Below, piece after piece: positions 1 through 10,856 of a stretch of 64,000 nt of DNA (positions within the stretch are counted from its first letter, which is position 1; the number at the start of each line of letters is the position of its first letter). This stretch comes from Moesziomyces globuligerus. Its lineage: Eukaryota; Basidiomycota; Ustilaginomycetes; Ustilaginales; Ustilaginaceae. A program made the position numbers and the translations under genes. Below the pieces are notes generated by a model that did no database searches, was not told where the DNA came from, and saw only the letters and a list, made by a program, of their open reading frames with translations. The stretch lies in assembly GCA_030849465.1 (NCBI GenBank), contig JARVLF010000003.1:558001-622000 (forward strand). The letters run 5' to 3'.

Positions 1-182
1 GACCTGGCCGCAGACGGATTGTGCTGGGTTGAGATCACCGAATATAAATGCTGATGAAAAAAAGGCATGCAAAAAGGCACATAGAAAGACCTTAAAAAAT
101 GCCTGATATGGCCTGGCAGCTTACGGGCGGGACCGCCATCACCCTCGTGGCGTCGGCATGTCGACTGCTCGGGCTTCGACTG

Positions 183-1268
183 CTACCAATACGTTCGACC
201 GATTGAGCGCTTCCTCTTTGCGCCCTTTGCCGTGCTTCCGGCTGGCTTGTCATCCGGAGAAGGGACGACGGGATCGGTGGGATCGAAAGCACCCGTTCCG
301 CCCGTGCCTTTGGCGACGCTGGGTCGGCGCTTTTCCTCGTTGCGCTTGCTCGCATCCGCCTGGCGGTCGGCGATGTTGTTGTCGCCCCAGATCTCGTTGC
401 CGATCGACGAGCAGAAGCGGTGCAGGTCAAACGGCGGCTCGTCCCGCCATCCCGTCACCACGTGCAGGGGACAGTCGGCACGCACCGCCAACGTCAGCTT
501 GTTCTCGCAAAAGTCCTGGAACTCGCCAATCGCCTCCTGCAGCTCCGCATCACTCAACGGATCCTGCTTGACCCCGCCTCGCTTCGCTTGTCCTCCCGCC
601 GAGCGCTTGTCACGCTTCCGAAGCGGTACCAACCCACCCTCTGTGTCTGCTTGAACTCCACCCTTGCCATCCTGTGATCCAGCATCGTTGGGCTTAGTTT
701 CGCCTTGGACGTCCTTGCCGCCTTTCTGGTCGCCACCTTTTATTTCTTCGCCGCTATTCTTGTCTCCACCCGATCCGGATCCGGGAGGAGGAGCGCCAGC
801 GCCATCTGGCTGGACAGGCTGGGCAGGCTGGACAAGTTGTGCCGGCTGATTGGTGGTAGGGGTTTCAGCCGTTGATGAGGAGCGGACGGCATCGCAGCGT
901 TGGCAGGTGGGGAGGGCGGTATGGCAGCGCATGTGGTCTGTGCTGGTGAAGGCGACGAGGGTGTTGCACCAGGCGATGGGCTGGTTGGTCTGCTCCGGGT
1001 GGTAGAGGACGACGACGCTGTCGCCCATGCCGCTGATGCGGCGCTTGCGCGTCCCCGAGGCGGTCGAGATGGCGCTCGGCGGCTGCACCCCTAGCGGCTT
1101 GTTGGCCGGATCGGGCACGTTGGACATGCAAAAGGTAAAGTTGCGGATCGCCAGCCAGCCGAAACTATTCGCATGCTCCGCCATCGGGTCCTGCTGCACC
1201 ACCTCGGCCCAGCTGCACAGCGCGAGACCGAGAAAGAGGAGCGAAACTAGCATTGCGGATCTGTGCAT
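183..1268 (-). CDS. Secreted protein with two Cys modules and a Kex2-site-rich linker (effector candidate)
   Basis: Family not recognised. I start at the second in-frame ATG (1268; another ATG lies at 1292, 8 codons upstream) because it gives a compact signal peptide, MHRSAMLVSLLFLGLALCSWA, and a 361-aa product. After it come a cysteine-containing N-terminal module (FCMSN, AWCNT, MRCHTALPTCQRC), a low-complexity Gly/Lys/Glu/Pro-rich linker, and a second cysteine module (FCENK, RADCPLH, HRFCSSIG). The linker and C-terminus carry several dibasic sites (RKRDKR, AKRG, KRKR) of the kind the Golgi protease Kex2 cuts, so the modules may be released separately. It is the outermost member of the secreted-protein island. 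A TATA-like element (tatatg, near 1456 on this strand) lies about 190 bp upstream. The role as a host-directed effector is inferred from the signal peptide, lack of a known domain, and neighbours. Confidence 0.7.
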   Translation of the reverse strand: MHRSAMLVSLLFLGLALCSWAEVVQQDPMAEHANSFGWLAIRNFTFCMSNVPDPANKPLGVQPPSAISTASGTRKRRISGMGDSVVVLYHPEQTNQPIAWCNTLVAFTSTDHMRCHTALPTCQRCDAVRSSSTAETPTTNQPAQLVQPAQPVQPDGAGAPPPGSGSGGDKNSGEEIKGGDQKGGKDVQGETKPNDAGSQDGKGGVQADTEGGLVPLRKRDKRSAGGQAKRGGVKQDPLSDAELQEAIGEFQDFCENKLTLAVRADCPLHVVTGWRDEPPFDLHRFCSSIGNEIWGDNNIADRQADASKRNEEKRRPSVAKGTGGTGAFDPTDPVVPSPDDKPAGSTAKGAKRKRSIGRTYW

Positions 1269-1844
1269 CGTCACCTCCCGCCTGTGCGCCATCGTGGAAA
1301 TGACGGTCGTGGTTGAATAGCAGTAGCCTCGATACGAGCCGCAGTGTTGTAGGCAAAGCGAGGAGAAAGAGAAAAAGACGATGAGAGAAAAGGCAGGGCT
1401 GGCAGGGGGTCATCAAGCTGAAGTCGGGAACGAGGCAGAAGAGACGGGGCGTCGAGTATATGCTCGACGAGACACGGCATCGACGCCCACCAGCAGTTCA
1501 GCCTAGGCTGGGATGATGATGCGCATATGAAACCCGACCCACCGAGTCGCCGCTTCACAAGCATTACAATCACCAGGTCCCCCTTTCCAAGCCACATTCA
1601 TCCCAATTGGCTGGTCGCTTCATTCCCTCGCAGCCCACCCATTGTTGACCTGGCAGCAATGCGTCTATACCCAGCCTTCCGACACCTATCCTTACACACA
1701 GTCACTCCCCCTGACTTCCCAGACGCCAAAAAGCTAGCACGTGTCAACCCCTCAGCTGAGAATGGCAGAGGAAAGAAAGTTCGACGGTTACACTGCAATG
1801 CGGTGGTGTTGCGGGCCGAAGGGATGGGCTAGAGGCTCTGGCTT

Positions 1845-2273
1845 CTACTCAGGGTCTTCTCCCGGCTCTTGCGTGGAGGCGGCCGAAGTGGAGCTCGAGG
1901 AGCTTGACTTGGCGCTGTGCTCTGCGCCGGTGTGCTCTGCGAGTATAGTTTCGGTGTAGTGAAGTTGCTCCTGCGTGTGCCTCTCCTTCTCGCCCTGGAG
2001 CCGCTCGATGAGGGCTTCGGTGGACAGATTGCCCCTGGCGTTCCTATGCAGCTGTTCGGTGGTATCGTGCACACGGGGGTAGTCGAAAAGTTCCACGGCC
2101 TCCTCGGCTCCTGCCCCCATCTCTTCTTCCAGCTGGCGTCGAACGTGACCCTGCCTCGCCTTCGCTCGGGACTGGCTGCCCACGATACGTCTAGGGGCTG
2201 GCTGAGCGATGGCGTCGACTATGTAGAGCGAGACGAGCAACGCCGCAAAGATGATCGATCCTCGTCGCCACAT
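1845..2273 (-). CDS. Small secreted protein (effector candidate)
   Basis: Not recognised. The open frame runs upstream to 2351, but the ATG at 2273 gives a good signal peptide (MWRRGSIIFAALLVSLYIVDAIAQ), so I choose it: 142 aa. The mature part is polar and cysteine-free. It has an Arg-rich stretch after the cleavage site, a predicted amphipathic, probably helical middle (LIERLQGEKERHTQEQLHYTE), and a Ser-rich acidic tail. It lies 576 bp beyond the previous secreted-protein gene on the same strand and is divergent from the KduD-like dehydrogenase. An apoplastic or translocated effector is possible, but only size, signal peptide and context support it. If the 2351 ATG were used the signal peptide would be internal, which I consider unlikely. 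Confidence 0.6.
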   Translation of the reverse strand: MWRRGSIIFAALLVSLYIVDAIAQPAPRRIVGSQSRAKARQGHVRRQLEEEMGAGAEEAVELFDYPRVHDTTEQLHRNARGNLSTEALIERLQGEKERHTQEQLHYTETILAEHTGAEHSAKSSSSSSTSAASTQEPGEDPE

Positions 2274-3309
2274 TAGCACAGAGTCGAAACGAACCGAGCG
2301 TTCTTGGCATACAAAAGAGTCTGGAGTGTCGAGGCTTGTGAGAAGGTCCATGCCACGGCGTGGGTATTTGTCTTGTCGGTTCGGGTTCAGGAACGAACCG
2401 CTGAAACGTTATCTCCGGACGACGAGCAACCACGACCTTCCAGTACAATCTGGCAAACACGGGAGCATGCGAGAGTGCGGTGGCTGTGCATTGTGCGGCC
2501 AATCATTGCCCGCCGACGGTGGTGGGTAAGGGACGCGGTTGCGCCCAACTTATCCATCCAGCGCTGACCCACCTGCACGCCTCTCTCTTCCCGCCCTTGA
2601 GCTGCGCATGTCGTCGCACTTCTTGCTCAACCCACCCAGCTCGCACGGTTGCAGGAATACGGATGGCCCTTTACCCATCGTGGGAACAGGGTGAAGGTCA
2701 GAACGGACGAGAATGCACCCGTATGGTGACATTTGCATTCAAGAGGCCGGTATGATGGCAGCGGAATCTCCTAGCCGCTCGTCGGCGTTGTCGCAGTGGC
2801 GACACCAGCCCCAGCACCCGAGGAATCGAGGTCGCAAGGTGCTCGAGGCCTGAGGATTCCAAGAACTTCAAAATGTCTGTTGTCCAGATGTAACAACATC
2901 TCGAAAATCAGCGGCTTGAATGCACGCCCGGAGTTGCGGTCCGGAGGGTCCGGGCGCCGCCTCGAAGTGCGCCCAATCGCTCCACCGACGTCGGAGCGCT
3001 TTCGCCTGGAGTCGGGAGCGTCAGAAGGCCGAAGCGTGCGAAGCGGATGTGCGGTCCTCTCCCCCCGCACCGAGAAGTGCACGGCAGCTAGAAGTCACCC
3101 AGCCCGACGTTCGCTCGCTCTCATCCTTTAAAGGCCGCACCGCCCCTCTTCGTTCAACCGGGATCGCTTCCTCCAACCTAAACCCTCTCGGACAAGTTCA
3201 TCTGAACCCCTGCCCAATTTCAACGTCCACCTCCGCGCACTAACCGTACTCGCACACGTTGCAGCAACACTCAGCTGCACCGCCAAGCAAAGCCGCACCG
3301 TATTCCATC
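2274..3309. other. Intergenic region between divergent genes
   Basis: This holds the upstream regions of the small secreted-protein gene (-) and the dehydrogenase (+). Open frames here are short and lack codon bias. A ctttaaagg motif at about 3126-3134 could be a weak TATA element for the dehydrogenase. I see no RNA gene or repeat. Confidence 0.5.
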
Positions 3310-4152
3310 ATGTCGACCTCGGAGGTAGCGTGCGAGAAGACGCCGTCGACGTCGTCGTTGGGACTGTTCGACCTCGCGGGCAAGACGGCGCTTCTGACGG
3401 GCGGGACGCGCGGGATCGGCCAGGCGTGTGCCGTCGCTCTGGTGGAAGCGGGCGCCAACGTGATCCTCGCCGTGCGCCCGGGCACGTCGGTGGGGAGTGA
3501 CGGCAAGCATCCTGCGCTGGCACCGCTGGCGGCGGTGGGCAAGCAGGCTTCGTCGCAGCAGCACGCTACGGTGGAAGCGGACCTGTCGGATCTGGAGCAG
3601 GTCAAGACGCTATTCGAGCGCGCGCTCGGCGTCTCTCGGACGGGAACGATCGAGGTGCTGGTCAACTGCGGCGGGATCCAGCGCCGCCATCCGTCGACCG
3701 ACTTCCCCGAGGCGGACTGGGACGAGGTGCTCAACGTCAACCTCAAGGCCGTCTGGCTGCTGAGCCAGGCGGCGGGCCGTCACATGGTGCCGCGTCGCCA
3801 GGGCAAGATCATCAACTTTGGCTCGCTGCTCACCTTCCAGGGCGGCCTGACCGTGCCGGCGTATGCGGCGGCCAAGGGCGCCGTGGGTCAGCTCACCAAG
3901 GCGCTCAGCAACGAGTGGGCCAAGCACAACATCCAGGTCAACGGCATCGCTCCAGGATACATCGCCACGGACATGAACGAGAAGCTCCTTGCCGACCCGA
4001 CGCGCCTCCGCCAGATCTCGGAACGCATCCCCGCCGGCCGATGGGGCGACCCCGCCGACTTCAAGGGTCCGCTCCTCTTCCTCGCTTCCCAGGCAAGCCA
4101 GTACGTCAGCGGCGAGATGCTCGTCGTCGACGGCGGCTGGATGGGTCGTTGA
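3310..4152 (+). CDS. Short-chain dehydrogenase, 2-deoxy-D-gluconate 3-dehydrogenase (KduD)-like
   Basis: Predicted cytosolic NAD(P)-dependent oxidoreductase of 280 aa, a normal length for a classical SDR. The first ATG in the frame is at 3310; the open frame upstream has none. Visible motifs are the Rossmann glycine motif TGGTRGIG (residues 30-37), NCGG in place of NNAG (119-122), catalytic Ser172, and Tyr185/Lys189 in YAAAK. The strings GIQRRH, GYIATDMNEKLL and RIPAGRWG are typical of the KduD branch, which interconverts 2-deoxy-D-gluconate and its 3-keto form (or related uronate intermediates). The substrate in this fungus is inference. Two enzyme genes and a channel gene separate it from the rest of the secreted-protein island; nothing around it suggests a pectin-degradation cluster. 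Confidence 0.85.
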   Translation: MSTSEVACEKTPSTSSLGLFDLAGKTALLTGGTRGIGQACAVALVEAGANVILAVRPGTSVGSDGKHPALAPLAAVGKQASSQQHATVEADLSDLEQVKTLFERALGVSRTGTIEVLVNCGGIQRRHPSTDFPEADWDEVLNVNLKAVWLLSQAAGRHMVPRRQGKIINFGSLLTFQGGLTVPAYAAAKGAVGQLTKALSNEWAKHNIQVNGIAPGYIATDMNEKLLADPTRLRQISERIPAGRWGDPADFKGPLLFLASQASQYVSGEMLVVDGGWMGR

Positions 4153-4580
4153 AGCGTCCGCCTTTTCAAAACGAGCTTCAGTAGGTCCCTGTTCCGAAGC
4201 ATAGAATAGCAAACGATGTCTTGTAGATGCCGGGAGAGAGTGTCGTACTAGATCGAAGGACTCGCATCGCATGTGTGGCTGGCAAGGCAGATGGAGTGGA
4301 CCTGATGCATCCACCGGGCCTGTAGGGTGGTGAGCCGGCTGTGCGGGTCAAAGGCCCAACGGCGGTGAGGAGCGTGAATGTTGGGGGACGGATGCGATTT
4401 CCGGGCCAACTGTGATTTGCGGGAAAAAGTCGCGCGCTTGGACCGGCCGAGGCTCAGCTCCACATAAAGGCGCCCAGGGTCCTTGACCGCACGGCCTTGT
4501 GGCTCGAGCCATCCTTCTCATCTATCGACCTCGCATCTGCTCTTTTATTGACCTCTGCGATCTTTCGACTCTCGAGCGCG
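4153..4580. other. Intergenic region, promoter of the adenylate kinase
   Basis: Between two genes in tandem on the plus strand. A cataaagg element at 4463-4470 lies about 110 bp before the kinase ATG and could be its TATA box. Nothing else is evident. Confidence 0.4.
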
Positions 4581-5609
<1,029 letters not shown>

Positions 5610-5696
5610 AACCTTGCTGAATAATTTACACTCCAGAATGATATACAATGCCGCATCCCCTGTCTCGGCCATGTCGCTATGTAGCTGTTTAGCTGG

Positions 5697-8408
5697 TCAC
5701 GAGTGGTGGTGGTTGGGGTGGGAGAGGGTGCGGTCGAGCTGGATCTGCTTGAAGCCCTCGACGCGGTGCTTGAGGCCCTGGAACTGGTCGAGGAGGATGC
5801 GCAGATGGTGTTCGAACTCGAGGTTGGCGACGACGAGCTTGGCGACCTTTTCGTGCTCGGGATTGGCCGTCTGACGGATCGAGGCGTGCAGCTTTTGCAG
5901 CGCCTCTTCAGGATCCATTCCCGCCACCTTGCCCGGCCCAGCCTCTGCTTGCTTGGCGGGCGAGTTGCTGACGTCGGAGGCGGTGCGCTGGCGCGAGTTG
6001 TAGTAGTGGCGCAGCGCGGGGACGTCGCTCATGGCCTGCGAGATGGCCGACTCGTTGATCTGCATCACGCGTACCGAGTGCTGGAACGTCTGCAGCGCCG
6101 CCAACGCCAGCTTCTGTGGTGTCGACACGAGCGCATCCTCCATCCGCGCCGCCGCACCCGCCGGCAACGTCACCTCGCCACCCACCACCGCCACTGTCAC
6201 TTGGCCTGGATCTTCGAGCGACAGGCCCGGAATGGTGCTGGACAAGTCGAGCGCTTCCAGCGCTTCGACCGAGTCCCCAGGCCGCTCGAGCATTAGCGCA
6301 GGCCGATCGACACATGCTTCCATACTCCTACGCTCCGCCTGCGTATGCTTCGCCTTGCGGCCTCGTCGTGGAGCATCACCTTCGCTCCTCCGCTGCGGAT
6401 GCCGCCACGACCTACGCCTACCCTCGGCCGCCGACACCTCGACATCGCCGGCCGCCTCGGCGCGCATCTCGGCTTGCGCCTTGTGCTGGCTCCTGAGTCG
6501 GCGCTTGCGCGCGCGCGCCTCGGCGCGATCAAACAGCCGCGAGGTCGAGTTGGTCAGCACGCGGTGGAAGATGCTGCCAAACGCATCCTGCACCACCGCC
6601 AGCAGGATCGTCAGCACCGCCACGCCCATCAGGCCCCAGATCACAAAGATCGCCCGCCCCAGCTGCGTCGCCGGATGGTAGTCGCCGTAGCCGATGGTGA
6701 TCATGGCGATGAAGCAGAACCACATGGCGCCGCCGTAGCTCCAGCGCTCGGCATACGTAAACGCCACCGCGCCCAGCAGCCAGAAGGCCCAGGTCAACGA
6801 GGCGGCCAGCACGAGCTTGGTGCGTGCGGCGACGATCGCCTCCTTCCGCGCGTGCTCCTCGAACAGCCGAAAGTCCTCCTCGGTCTTCTGCTTGGCCGCC
6901 AGCAGCTCGTGCTGCAGCGTGCTGATCTCGTGCTGCACCGCCGGATCGCCCGCTGTCGCCACCGCCGATTTCTCCGACGATGTTGCAATCGTCTCGAGCC
7001 CCAGCTTGGCGTCTCTACGAGTGGCAGCGTCGCCTTCGGCCGTGGTACTGACCGACGATGCCGTCTTGGCACTGTCGGTCGGCGTTTGCTTCTCCACTTC
7101 GGGCGAGGCGGCTGCCTGCTGCTCCATGCGCGCCAGCGACTCGGCAAAGTCGTTTCGATCTGGGTGATCGGCACCGTCTGCATCGGTCGGATCAGGGCCG
7201 AAGGTGAAGACGCGAGTCATGACGCGGCGCAATGCACGATCGCGTTGCTTGTGCTGCTTGCGAGCCTCCTTCCTCTGTGCGAGGCGTCGGCGACGTTCCT
7301 TGTTGCGCGCGACGAGTGCCGCCTGGAATGTCTCGAGGATGGTGTTGCGAGCCGACGAGACGACAAGCGCAACGAGGACGATGCCGGTAGGCGCGTAGAG
7401 GATGACCAGGATCTTTGCACCCGGGCTGGCGGGGACGACATCGCCAAAGCCCACGGTAAGGATGGTAGCGCAGGAGAAGTAGAGCGCGGTGATAAAGTCG
7501 ATCTTGATGAGGTAGACAAAGACGAGCGAGCCGAGCGAGAGGTAGAGGAGCAGACCCATGACGGCGAGCACGAGGCCCTTTTGGAGCTGCGTGAGGCCGG
7601 AGCCGGCGTGGCGGAAGTCGTTGGTGCGGACGTAGTCGAGGACGAGGCTGATGGTGACGAGGGTGGAGGTGATGGTAGAAGCGCACACCATCCAGTAGGC
7701 CGCGCTGAGGCTGAGACCGTCCTTCTTGGGGCCGTAGATGCCGCCGAACGTGGCGAGCGCGATGACGTTGATGAGGTCGTGCAGGACGAATCCGGCGATG
7801 GCGAGCGCGATGCTGGCGCGCGGCCGGAGGAGCTCGAGAAAGCGCGCGACAATGGCAAAGTTGGCGACGACCGCCGCCCCGAGCGAGATGGCGAGGCCGA
7901 CGGTGACGATGGTTGGATTGTCGATGAAGCGCTCGACGATGCCGTCCGGATCGATCTTGGCATACCATTTCGAGGTCAGCCCGGGCACCTCCAGGACGAT
8001 AGAGAAGGGCGCGACGATGCCACTGAAGATGGGCGTCTTTCGCACACGCCATCCGTGTGCTGGGTTGGAAGGGTGATGATGTCCAGAAGCCGCATCGTTG
8101 TGGGGCGGTTCGTTGGCGTGGCCGTATTGGTCACCCTCGGTGACCGTGAGGAAGGTGCGTAGCGTGTTGGACGAAGGCAGGCTTGGTTGAGGGTGCGGAC
8201 CGCACGCATGTGAGGTCGGAGGAGCCTCTTTTTCCGTGTGTCTATGGAATGGCGATCGAGGTCGGTTGGAGCGACTGCCGTTCTGCAAGGACTTGAGAGG
8301 GGGAAGATGAGAGGTGATATGGGTGGGTCGTAAGGACGCCGAGCTCGGCAGCAGCGGGGGCCTGTCTGTCGATTCAGCCGCAAGAGTGCCTGAATCCACG
8401 CTCGTCAT
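5697..8408 (-). CDS. TOK1: Outward-rectifying potassium channel, TOK1 type (two pore domains, eight transmembrane segments)
   Basis: A single-exon 903-aa protein. Fungal TOK channels have eight membrane segments with two pore loops in one subunit and release K+ at depolarised plasma-membrane potentials. Both selectivity filters are visible: TVGFGD near residue 319 and TIGYGD near residue 572. An N-terminal cytosolic region of about 130 residues, His/Pro/Ser-rich, precedes the first segment. Between the pores, after a basic stretch rich in Arg and Lys, there is a long acidic Ser/Thr-rich insertion (about residues 400-515), much larger than in the yeast protein. The C-terminal tail is long and Arg-rich. 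The GFG/GYG asymmetry is usual for the family. The insertion contains many potential phosphosites, so regulation by kinases is plausible but not shown. Confidence 0.93.
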   Translation of the reverse strand: MTSVDSGTLAAESTDRPPLLPSSASLRPTHITSHLPPLKSLQNGSRSNRPRSPFHRHTEKEAPPTSHACGPHPQPSLPSSNTLRTFLTVTEGDQYGHANEPPHNDAASGHHHPSNPAHGWRVRKTPIFSGIVAPFSIVLEVPGLTSKWYAKIDPDGIVERFIDNPTIVTVGLAISLGAAVVANFAIVARFLELLRPRASIALAIAGFVLHDLINVIALATFGGIYGPKKDGLSLSAAYWMVCASTITSTLVTISLVLDYVRTNDFRHAGSGLTQLQKGLVLAVMGLLLYLSLGSLVFVYLIKIDFITALYFSCATILTVGFGDVVPASPGAKILVILYAPTGIVLVALVVSSARNTILETFQAALVARNKERRRRLAQRKEARKQHKQRDRALRRVMTRVFTFGPDPTDADGADHPDRNDFAESLARMEQQAAASPEVEKQTPTDSAKTASSVSTTAEGDAATRRDAKLGLETIATSSEKSAVATAGDPAVQHEISTLQHELLAAKQKTEEDFRLFEEHARKEAIVAARTKLVLAASLTWAFWLLGAVAFTYAERWSYGGAMWFCFIAMITIGYGDYHPATQLGRAIFVIWGLMGVAVLTILLAVVQDAFGSIFHRVLTNSTSRLFDRAEARARKRRLRSQHKAQAEMRAEAAGDVEVSAAEGRRRSWRHPQRRSEGDAPRRGRKAKHTQAERRSMEACVDRPALMLERPGDSVEALEALDLSSTIPGLSLEDPGQVTVAVVGGEVTLPAGAAARMEDALVSTPQKLALAALQTFQHSVRVMQINESAISQAMSDVPALRHYYNSRQRTASDVSNSPAKQAEAGPGKVAGMDPEEALQKLHASIRQTANPEHEKVAKLVVANLEFEHHLRILLDQFQGLKHRVEGFKQIQLDRTLSHPNHHHS

Positions 8409-9093
8409 GTTGTTGAAGGTTCCGGCGCCGTCGTTGCCGCTGTGATGATCGCAGCGTCCTTCTCAGCAAGTACAAGTGCGGCCTTTCTGGAGGGAGCCGG
8501 AGAGGAGTGCGCGGGCCGCCGGTTTCGTCATCTTCAATGCGGATGCATTCGAAGCGGTGCGAAGCGGTGCTGCCGAGTGAGCTGTACAGATGACGAGGCT
8601 GTTGCTCGTTCAAGCTGATGGTGATGCTGAGGAAAGGACGAGGCTGAGTTGCGAGGCAGACAGCTGATATCCGCATTCACACGGGAAGGCTGCTTGCTTG
8701 CTGCACTCATCTCATCTTTTGCCGCGCCGCCGGACTGCACAGGGTCTGAGCCCCGAGTCGTGGCCAAAAACCACATGCAGCTGCCTTCGGCCTGCAGCCT
8801 CCTGCAGCCGCCTGCATGAGTGAGACTCAAATTTAGACACGCTCCACAGCAGTCTTGAGCATCTCTCCTCCACCCAGACGACGCGGCCTCGCAATCATCC
8901 TCGGCCACCTTCCGAACCGCAGCCCAGCCGCTGACGGTGCACTCACATCTGCGCCCCTCCGCAGACGACGCTTGGCGACTCACGCGCCAGCCCATCCTTG
9001 TTCAGTATGGCGCAATGGACTACCGACGCAGCATTGGACAAGCGTGCGTTGATTGCATCTGCATCTGCACCTGCGATCCCGCTCTCGAAGCCA
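8409..9093. other. Intergenic region upstream of the potassium channel
   Basis: No supported gene. Around 8776-8818 there is a cluster of closely spaced ctgcag/cctgca words forming imperfect repeats, upstream of the channel gene. These may be regulatory or simply compositional. Confidence 0.35.
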
Positions 9094-10113
9094 TCAGCGA
9101 GCGACGTGCAGTGCCGCACGGCGAAAGAAGGGCCCCTGGCTCAGGATTGGCAGTACATTGAGGGGCAAGAACATGCCACCGAGCAACGCCATCGTGCGCT
9201 GTGCTGCTCCCCCTTGGCGCGACTCCATGCCTTCGTGGAACACCCAGAACTCCGACCCGATGTCCAGCTCGGCCAGCGTCGTAAAGTGACCCGTAGCCAG
9301 AGGCGTCATGAGGACGTATCGGCTGTACGAGCCCATCGGTACCTCCAGTCGGTAGCCGCCGGGGAGGCTCTTGTTCCTTATCAGCTCCTTCCTCACGCCG
9401 GTCGTGATGCGTTGGAGCTGCAACCTGGGCAGTTCGACCCCGTTCTTCGCCTCTCGCAGATTAACTGGAGGCCACATATACTCGCCCTCGTGGAGCCGTG
9501 TGACGCCGATACGTGCAGGGCGTAACCCTGCCTTGTCAAGCATCGCATGCAGCTCGCGACGCACCGCACGCATGATCCAAGGCTCGGGTCGATAGATCCA
9601 TTGGTTCGGATGTCCATTGGCGTCGAGAAAGTGTTCAAAGTCGGCCGGGATCCATGCATCGTCCCGGTAGAGCCAAGATAGCAACGGGATGTCCAGCGGA
9701 TAGGGCGTCGCTCCGAATCGTGAGCTGCCGATTGGAAGCGGGCCATGCTCTCTTCCGTCCAACGTAGCGAATCGATCCACCTGAAGTGTTGCTGCCCGAG
9801 CTCGTCCTGAAACAGGTGCCAGCCCGGATGAACTCCCTTCCCCTACCGGCGACCAGAAGTTCTTGCCAGCTTTGAATGGATACAGCTCTCGGGCCTCATC
9901 GAACAGTGGAGCTGGCTCGGGCGATGAAGGTCGCCACTTCGAATCGGCTGGTGGGGCAGGTACAGGCTCTGGCCGATAGTGCACGCTGCGCGGATTGTCC
10001 GTCACCGGCATTAAAAGCGTTCGTCTGCCGTCCTGACCATCGGCTGCCTGACAGCTACCCAATGCCGCTGCACCCAGCAAAGCCAGCGGCAACAGCAACA
10101 TGGTGAGTCTCAT
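9094..10113 (-). CDS. Secreted protein, member A of a tandem paralogous effector-like family
   Basis: 339 aa with a signal peptide (MRLTMLLLPLALLGAAALGSCQA). A Pro-rich spacer follows, then a structured C-terminal half of about 200 residues. This half shares ordered blocks with the next gene at 10857: PYPLDIPLLSWLYRDDAWIP, HEGEYMWPP, RKELI, EFWVFHEG and LLGGMFLP. There are no cysteines after the signal peptide except by its cleavage site. The family is not one I can name. Lack of a known domain, signal peptide, tandem duplication and strong divergence match smut-fungus effector clusters. A weak TATA-like motif (tacataaatg on this strand, about 10204-10213) lies about 95 bp upstream of the ATG. 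It is transcribed in the same direction as its paralog, 743 bp apart. Confidence 0.75.
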   Translation of the reverse strand: MRLTMLLLPLALLGAAALGSCQAADGQDGRRTLLMPVTDNPRSVHYRPEPVPAPPADSKWRPSSPEPAPLFDEARELYPFKAGKNFWSPVGEGSSSGLAPVSGRARAATLQVDRFATLDGREHGPLPIGSSRFGATPYPLDIPLLSWLYRDDAWIPADFEHFLDANGHPNQWIYRPEPWIMRAVRRELHAMLDKAGLRPARIGVTRLHEGEYMWPPVNLREAKNGVELPRLQLQRITTGVRKELIRNKSLPGGYRLEVPMGSYSRYVLMTPLATGHFTTLAELDIGSEFWVFHEGMESRQGGAAQRTMALLGGMFLPLNVLPILSQGPFFRRAALHVAR

Positions 10114-10856
10114 CGAGCAGCCCGCTTTGGCTTCGTCCGTCCGATCCCTGATGATCCGCAGACGGAGGAAGAAGGGCCTGTTCGTCGATCCGATCAGTTG
10201 TCGGCGTCATTTATGTATTCTCTCGCCTGGATCGCCAGCTCCTCAGCGCGTGGACCTTGCAGGCTGAGCCCATGTCGCCGATCGCCAAAGGCGGAATATC
10301 TTCGGCGACGGCTCGGTTCATCCATGTAAGCGACCTCGAGCGGCACCAGCGAGCCGTCTTCTCATCTCGTGGCGTGCTCGTGGCCACAATGATTGCGTGT
10401 ATGTCTGTCACGCCCATAAAGTGGCGCTCTGACCTCATCGCTACTTTGACGCCAGAACAATTTGGGAATGCTCTCACGAGCAAGCCACTCTTCGATTTCG
10501 AATCCAGATGAGGTGAGGCGGGAGATCAGGTCGCGGAGAGCAATCCAGTCGACGCTGTAGGGGCTTCTTCATATGAGCTATGAAGCGGTCACTTGATCGA
10601 AGTAGATCAAGCCCTAGACGTATTCGCAGGGCCATCATAAGCGTGTATTCGTTTCAGCCACATGAAAACCATCGCGGCTATCGCACCGGTCTGGGACCAT
10701 CCTGCAGGCCGGACTGAAATCTCGCACGAAACTTACACGGGCAGAGAAACGAGGCGGTCGACTATCTTAATGATTCGACATTGATAGACTTGTGAGAAGG
10801 AGCGGAGGACGAAGCGACGGAAGGGTCGCAGCAGGAGTGCCATGAAGGCATGCTCT
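10114..10856. other. Spacer between the two paralogous secreted-protein genes, with a candidate gene relic
   Basis: Holds the promoter of the gene at 9094 and the candidate relic at 10195-10570. The remainder, about 10571-10856, contains an inverted repeat around 10595-10612 (cttgatcgaa/gtagatcaag) and no other supported feature. Confidence 0.4.
10195..10570 (-). pseudogene. Candidate relic of a secreted-protein gene (low confidence)
   Basis: On the minus strand one frame reads as plausible protein (ALRDLISRLTSSGFEIEEW and onward), is broken by a TGA, then resumes in the same frame with DGSLVPLEVAYMDEP up to a stop near 10195. A second frame, with an ATG at 10483, covers the break (HFMGVTDIHAIIVA). 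Placed end to end, the pieces resemble the FSGHRRTKDLYAF and ATLLALDAWAEG stretch of the gene at 12943. No ATG or signal peptide precedes the first piece, so I read it as a decayed copy. The similarity was judged by eye only; a chance frame is possible. Confidence 0.25.

Noticed and set aside
6345..8162. Plus-strand open frame of 605 codons over the K+ channel
   Set aside because: Antisense shadow with low-complexity composition and no motif.
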